Part shown: positions 7,459 through 8,291 of the stretch, piece after piece
How the letters are laid out: every line of letters starts with the position of its first letter
How positions within the stretch are numbered: the first letter of the stretch is position 1
The notes under the pieces: generated by a model
The model's database searches: none
The model's input: only the letters and a program-made list of their open reading frames with translations
What the model was told of the DNA's origin: nothing
DNA from: JBCBZH01 sp039815415
GTDB lineage: Bacteria > Bacteroidota > Rhodothermia > Rhodothermales > Rubricoccaceae
Direction of reading: 5' to 3'
Assembly (NCBI GenBank): GCA_039815415.1
Contig: JBCBZH010000196.1
Coordinates: forward strand, 1 to 8,291
DNA length: 8,291 nucleotides
Translations under genes and position numbers: made by a program

Positions 7459-8000
7459 GGGTGCATGAGACGAGGCTCCCGGGCGTGCTTCGCATCGAGC
7501 GGCGCGTGTTCGGCGATGCCCGCGGCTGGTTCGTCGAGGCGTGGAATGCGGAGCGCTACCGAGATGCTGGCATCGCCGAGGCGTTTGTGCAGGACAATGT
7601 CTCATATTCCACGAATGGCATCCTGCGTGGCCTACACCTCCAGCACGATCCCCACGCCCAGGGCAAGCTGGTTTCAGTGGTCCGGGGCGAGGTGTTCGAC
7701 GTGGCCGTGGATGTGCGCCCCGCCAGCTCGACCTTCGGGCAGTGGGTGGGAGTGACGCTGTCGGCCGAGAACGGACGGCAGCTCTACATCCCGCCGGGGT
7801 TCGCCCACGGCTTCGTGGTGACCGGTGACGATGCGCTGGTGACGTACAAGGTCACCGCAGCGTATGCACCGGCGTCTGAGGTGTGCATCCGGTGGGACGA
7901 TCCGGAGATCGGCATTGACTGGCCTATCGTCAGCCCGACCGTCTCTGACCGAGACGCCGCCGCAGGATCCTTGCAGGAGTGGCTCGCCAGCTCGATCTGA
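7455..8000 (+). CDS. rfbC: dTDP-4-dehydrorhamnose 3,5-epimerase RfbC/RmlC
   Basis: RfbC epimerises C3 and C5 of dTDP-4-dehydro-6-deoxyglucose, giving the substrate of RfbD. The 181-residue cupin-fold protein is full length (family about 180-185). It has QDNVSYS at about residues 47-51, RGLHLQ with the catalytic His61, Lys71 in GKLV, YIPPGFAHGF at 111-120 and the active-site Tyr131. Asp167 in the SDRDAA stretch aligns with the family's SEKDAA Asp that partners the catalytic His. Because this catalytic set is intact, a 3,5-epimerase is favoured over the 3-epimerase or isomerase relatives. It is the last gene of the rhamnose set, starts in a 4-base overlap with rfbA, and ends in ASSI, whose Ala-Ser-Ser codons lie within a copy of the iterated 10-mer (7985-7994). 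Confidence 0.95.
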   Translation: MRVHETRLPGVLRIERRVFGDARGWFVEAWNAERYRDAGIAEAFVQDNVSYSTNGILRGLHLQHDPHAQGKLVSVVRGEVFDVAVDVRPASSTFGQWVGVTLSAENGRQLYIPPGFAHGFVVTGDDALVTYKVTAAYAPASEVCIRWDDPEIGIDWPIVSPTVSDRDAAAGSLQEWLASSI

Positions 8001-8108
8001 CGCAAGGCGTCGTCCATCTCCTCCCTTTGAGGGAGGTGGGCGCGAAGCGCTCGGAGGGTGTTCTCCATCTGGCAGGCTAGCGAGAACACCCCCACCCCGC
8101 TTGCGCGG
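7999..8108. repeat. Nested palindromic intergenic element (REP/cruciform-like), right side apparently truncated
   Basis: Directly after rfbC, five inverted repeats are packed together. They are GACGC/GCGTC (7999-8003, 8007-8011), CCTCCCT/AGGGAGG (8020-8026, 8030-8036), GCGC/GCGC around GAA (8040-8050), a perfect 10-bp GGGTGTTCTC/GAGAACACCC (8056-8065, 8082-8091) and CCGC/GCGG (8097-8108). GGTGGG (8035-8040) can also pair with CCCACC (8091-8096), so the whole folds as one branched palindrome. There is no T-run, so it is not a standard terminator, though it could limit readthrough or protect the mRNA 3' end. The outer CCTCCCT hairpin has no partner on the right, where AT-rich DNA begins. Confidence 0.6.
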
Positions 8109-8112
8109 ATCT

Positions 8113-8291
8113 CACTTTACAACTCCAGATGCTTTCAAGATTTTAACTAAAAATAATTACGAAGCTATACGATTAGGAAAATTAAAAGATGACATTAAGT
8201 TTGCTGAACCCATTATTCGAGATGCTGACATGATGTGTTTTAATTTAAATGCAATTCGCTACTCCGAATGTCCTGGGGTAAATAATCCGAC
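8113..8291 (+). CDS. Fragment resembling Bacteroidota arginase/formimidoylglutamase-family protein, truncated at both ends
   Basis: An open frame of 59 codons without a stop runs to the window end. It has no start codon because its 5' part is missing at the composition break. The peptide contains NNYEAIRLGKL, then EPIIRDADMM, then AIRYSECPGV. This layout (RLG, EP-hydrophobic-RDAD, A-I-x-x-S-x-PG) matches, from memory, the middle of arginase/agmatinase/formimidoylglutamase-like proteins of Flavobacteriia and related Bacteroidota. In that family the Asp residues lie close to the metal-binding core. Codons are A/T-ending (AAA, AAT, TTA, ATT), quite unlike every other gene here. No functional link to the rhamnose genes is suggested. 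Family assignment is moderate; the foreign composition is plain. Confidence 0.55.

Larger units (their letters stand above)
712..7995. repeat. Dispersed iterated 10-mer CGCCAGCTCG, 12 copies
   Basis: Exact copies on the plus strand start at 712, 2531, 3928, 4830, 5311, 6533, 7721 and 7985. Complement copies (CGAGCTGGCG) start at 3487, 3738, 5171 and 6813. Eight copies extend to the 11-mer CGCCAGCTCGA, namely those at 712, 4830, 5311, 6533, 7721 and 7985, and the complements at 3487 and 6813. Readings within genes are Arg-Gln-Leu (3), Glu-Leu-Ala (3), Ala-Ser-Ser (3), Arg-Ala-Gly (1) and Pro-Ala-Arg (1); the copy at 2531 is intergenic. One-mismatch copies lie at 111, 1854, 5276, 6260 and 7395. 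I do not recognise the word as a described signal; density resembles HIP1-type motifs. Confidence 0.8.

Noticed and set aside
8020..8091. Rho-independent terminator for the rhamnose genes
   Set aside because: The stems are strong, but no T-run follows any of them and the structure is nested like a REP element.
1..8291. CRISPR array, toxin-antitoxin, retron, phage or other defence system
   Set aside because: No regularly spaced repeats, small gene pairs, reverse transcriptase, nuclease or integrase motifs were found. The dispersed 10-mer has irregular spacing and lies inside genes, so it is not an array.

Overview
The window is GC-rich (about two thirds by eye) bacterial chromosomal DNA from 1 to about 8110. 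It then switches abruptly to AT-rich DNA (about one third GC) for the last 180 bases. All genes in the main part are ordinary housekeeping or cell-surface biosynthesis genes with uniform codon use. The taxon cannot be fixed from this. The protein styles suit a GC-rich Gram-negative-type bacterium, and a marine Rhodothermota-like lineage is only a guess.

Layout. At 1-528 (minus strand) lies the N-terminal part of a classical short-chain dehydrogenase, cut by the window edge. Diverging from it is prmC (550-1404), the release-factor glutamine methyltransferase. After a 210-base gap come cysD (1615-2529) and cysNC (2614-4548), a CysN-CysC fusion. Together these activate sulfate to APS and then PAPS. 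Two bases after cysNC begins a complete dTDP-L-rhamnose set in the order rfbD, rfbB, rfbA, rfbC (4551-8000). These genes are tightly packed, and rfbA and rfbC overlap by ATGA. From glucose-1-phosphate the pathway order is RfbA, RfbB, RfbC, RfbD. Sulfate activation and rhamnose supply thus look like one transcription unit, which is compatible with a sulfated rhamnose-containing surface glycan. No sulfotransferase or glycosyltransferase is in view to prove that.

After rfbC, 7999-8108 holds a nested palindromic intergenic element that appears truncated on its right side. At about 8109-8113 the DNA becomes AT-rich and encodes about 59 residues resembling a Bacteroidota arginase/formimidoylglutamase-family protein. 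The likeliest reading is an assembly chimera at a repeat; recent foreign DNA is the alternative.

The most unusual signal is a short word, CGCCAGCTCG (complement CGAGCTGGCG), present 12 times in 8 kb on both strands. It occurs in five different peptide readings and once between genes. By composition far less than one copy is expected, so it looks like an iterated genomic motif (HIP1-like, uptake-signal-like or Chi-like) rather than a codon-usage effect. I saw no CRISPR array, tRNA, rRNA, transposase or defence system.
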